Below, piece by piece: positions 6,173-6,632 of a stretch of 6,632 nt of DNA. The notes below the pieces were generated by a model. It worked only from the letters and a program-made list of their open reading frames with translations. It was not told the DNA's origin and ran no database searches. Source of the stretch: Lachnospiraceae bacterium (lineage in GTDB: Bacteria > Bacillota_A > Clostridia > Lachnospirales > Lachnospiraceae); contig JAFWXB010000423.1 of the NCBI GenBank assembly GCA_017523185.1, positions 1-6,632 on the forward strand. The letters are read 5' to 3'. Within the stretch, counting starts at the first letter, position 1. Each line of letters begins with the position of its first letter. A program made the translations under genes and the position numbers.

Positions 6173-6574
6173 ATGAGTATTGCAATTGCATATCCAACGA
6201 TTAACGCAAAAGCAACCGGTGAACGAATTAAAGCACTTCGCATAGAGCGAGGTCTTAAAATTCGTGAAATCTCAGAATTTATGGGATTTACCACGGACCA
6301 AGCAGTTTGCAAATGGCAAAGAGGAGAAAGTCTTCCAACATTAGATAACCTCTATGCTCTTAGCAAATTATTTGGGATTCAAATGGAGGACATCTTAGTC
6401 GGCGACGACAAGATGTCCTTTGTTTTTTGGAAAGAGAGATGGTTTGACTCTGGTACAAATAAAGAAAAACTTTATTTTTCCTTTTTGCGACGGACAAGTT
6501 GTTTGGTACTCCAAATCTCGTGTTCGATTTTGGCAGTTTTGCCACAATATGTTCCTTTTAAACGGAGAATATAA
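6173..6574 (+). CDS. XRE-type helix-turn-helix regulator with an abnormal 3' end
   Basis: A DNA-binding protein of 133 residues in the open frame. Residues about 13-76 form a Cro/C1-type helix-turn-helix: ATGERIKALRIERGLKIREIS, then FTTDQAVCKWQRGESLPTLDNLYALSKLFGI and MEDILV. Small regulators of this style in Clostridia usually end soon after this point, at roughly 80-100 residues. Here the frame continues to 6574 through a strong intrinsic terminator (codons 72-85). Its last 34 codons lie antisense to a coding-like minus-strand frame, and the tail (from about residue 86) shows no recognisable domain. Possible readings are a real protein made from rare read-through, a non-stop mRNA, or an original stop lost by mutation or rearrangement. 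The target is unknown; the nearby divergent promoters are the natural candidates for autoregulation. Confidence 0.78.
   Translation: MSIAIAYPTINAKATGERIKALRIERGLKIREISEFMGFTTDQAVCKWQRGESLPTLDNLYALSKLFGIQMEDILVGDDKMSFVFWKERWFDSGTNKEKLYFSFLRRTSCLVLQISCSILAVLPQYVPFKRRI
6387..6428 (+). terminator. Strong intrinsic terminator inside the regulator reading frame
   Basis: AGGACATCTT (6387-6396) pairs with AAGATGTCCT (6410-6419). After one bulged A (6397), GTCG (6398-6401) pairs with CGAC (6406-6409) under a GCGA tetraloop of the GNRA type. TTGTTTTTT follows at 6420-6428. A 14-bp stem plus a T tract is a textbook rho-independent terminator for the plus strand. There is no T tract in the other direction. 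It lies within codons 72-85 of the regulator frame, before any in-frame stop. Confidence 0.85.
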
Positions 6575-6632
6575 GATTCTCCAATAAACTGTATTTCTGT
6601 ACAGTTTTGATTTGGATGTTTAATCAAACGAA
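6472..6632 (-). CDS. C-terminal end of a minus-strand gene of unknown function (5' part outside window)
   Basis: On the minus strand a frame is open from the right edge (first full codon 6630-6628) to TAA at 6474-6472, giving 52 residues. The peptide includes CTEIQFIGESYILRLKGTYC and ends in EIWSTKQLVRRKKEK. Its composition, alternating beta-like stretches with a basic tail, looks like real coding sequence. It has no in-window start, and I cannot assign a family. It converges on the XRE regulator and overlaps the last 103 bp of that ORF antisense. If it is real, the regulator's tail there is probably not under selection as protein. Confidence 0.55.
   Translation of the reverse strand, partial: RLIKHPNQNCTEIQFIGESYILRLKGTYCGKTAKIEHEIWSTKQLVRRKKEK

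Noticed and set aside
6124..6312. A minus-strand ORF of 62 codons with a hydrophobic stretch over the regulator start
   Set aside because: It is the antisense of the well-supported helix-turn-helix coding region and has no Shine-Dalgarno.

Overview
The window is low-GC, AT-rich DNA from a Clostridia-type Firmicute. A motile Lachnospiraceae-like gut or rumen anaerobe is my best guess. The grounds are the purine-rich Shine-Dalgarno sites, a type 2 (eukaryote-like) isoleucyl-tRNA synthetase tail, a TraX-family membrane protein, a PocR-domain chemoreceptor-like protein, and an XRE regulator of a style I associate with that family. The species cannot be fixed from sequence alone.

Layout, left to right. 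Positions 1-805 hold the 3' end of ileS. It is followed after 17 bp by a complete alpha-glucan phosphorylase gene (823-3297). Both are on the plus strand and are probably cotranscribed. A 221-bp AT-rich gap follows and contains a 131-bp unit bounded by a perfect 11-bp inverted repeat (3314-3444). Next is a TraX-family membrane protein gene (3519-4379), with a 10-bp hairpin inside its first codons. The 302-bp gap 4380-4681 is AT-rich in its first part and then holds a chain of stable hairpins (4505-4652). These lead directly to the Shine-Dalgarno of a PocR sensor/minimal MCP-signalling protein (4682-5461). A strong hairpin at 5529-5553 closes that gene.

The right part has a small minus-strand hypothetical gene (5664-5981) and a divergently placed XRE-type regulator (6173-6574). 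They are separated by a region that may carry back-to-back promoters. A minus-strand gene of unknown function enters from the right edge and ends at 6472. It converges on, and overlaps, the tail of the regulator ORF. A very strong intrinsic terminator (6387-6428) lies inside the regulator's reading frame.

The genes do not form one obvious pathway: translation, glycogen or maltodextrin breakdown, an envelope protein, a signalling protein and regulators. The most interesting signals are RNA-level. They are the terminator inside the regulator ORF (possible non-stop mRNA), the hairpin-rich leader with a C-tract that could pair with the Shine-Dalgarno of the PocR gene, and the hairpin in the start of traX. 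The PocR protein itself has an unusually short MCP hairpin.
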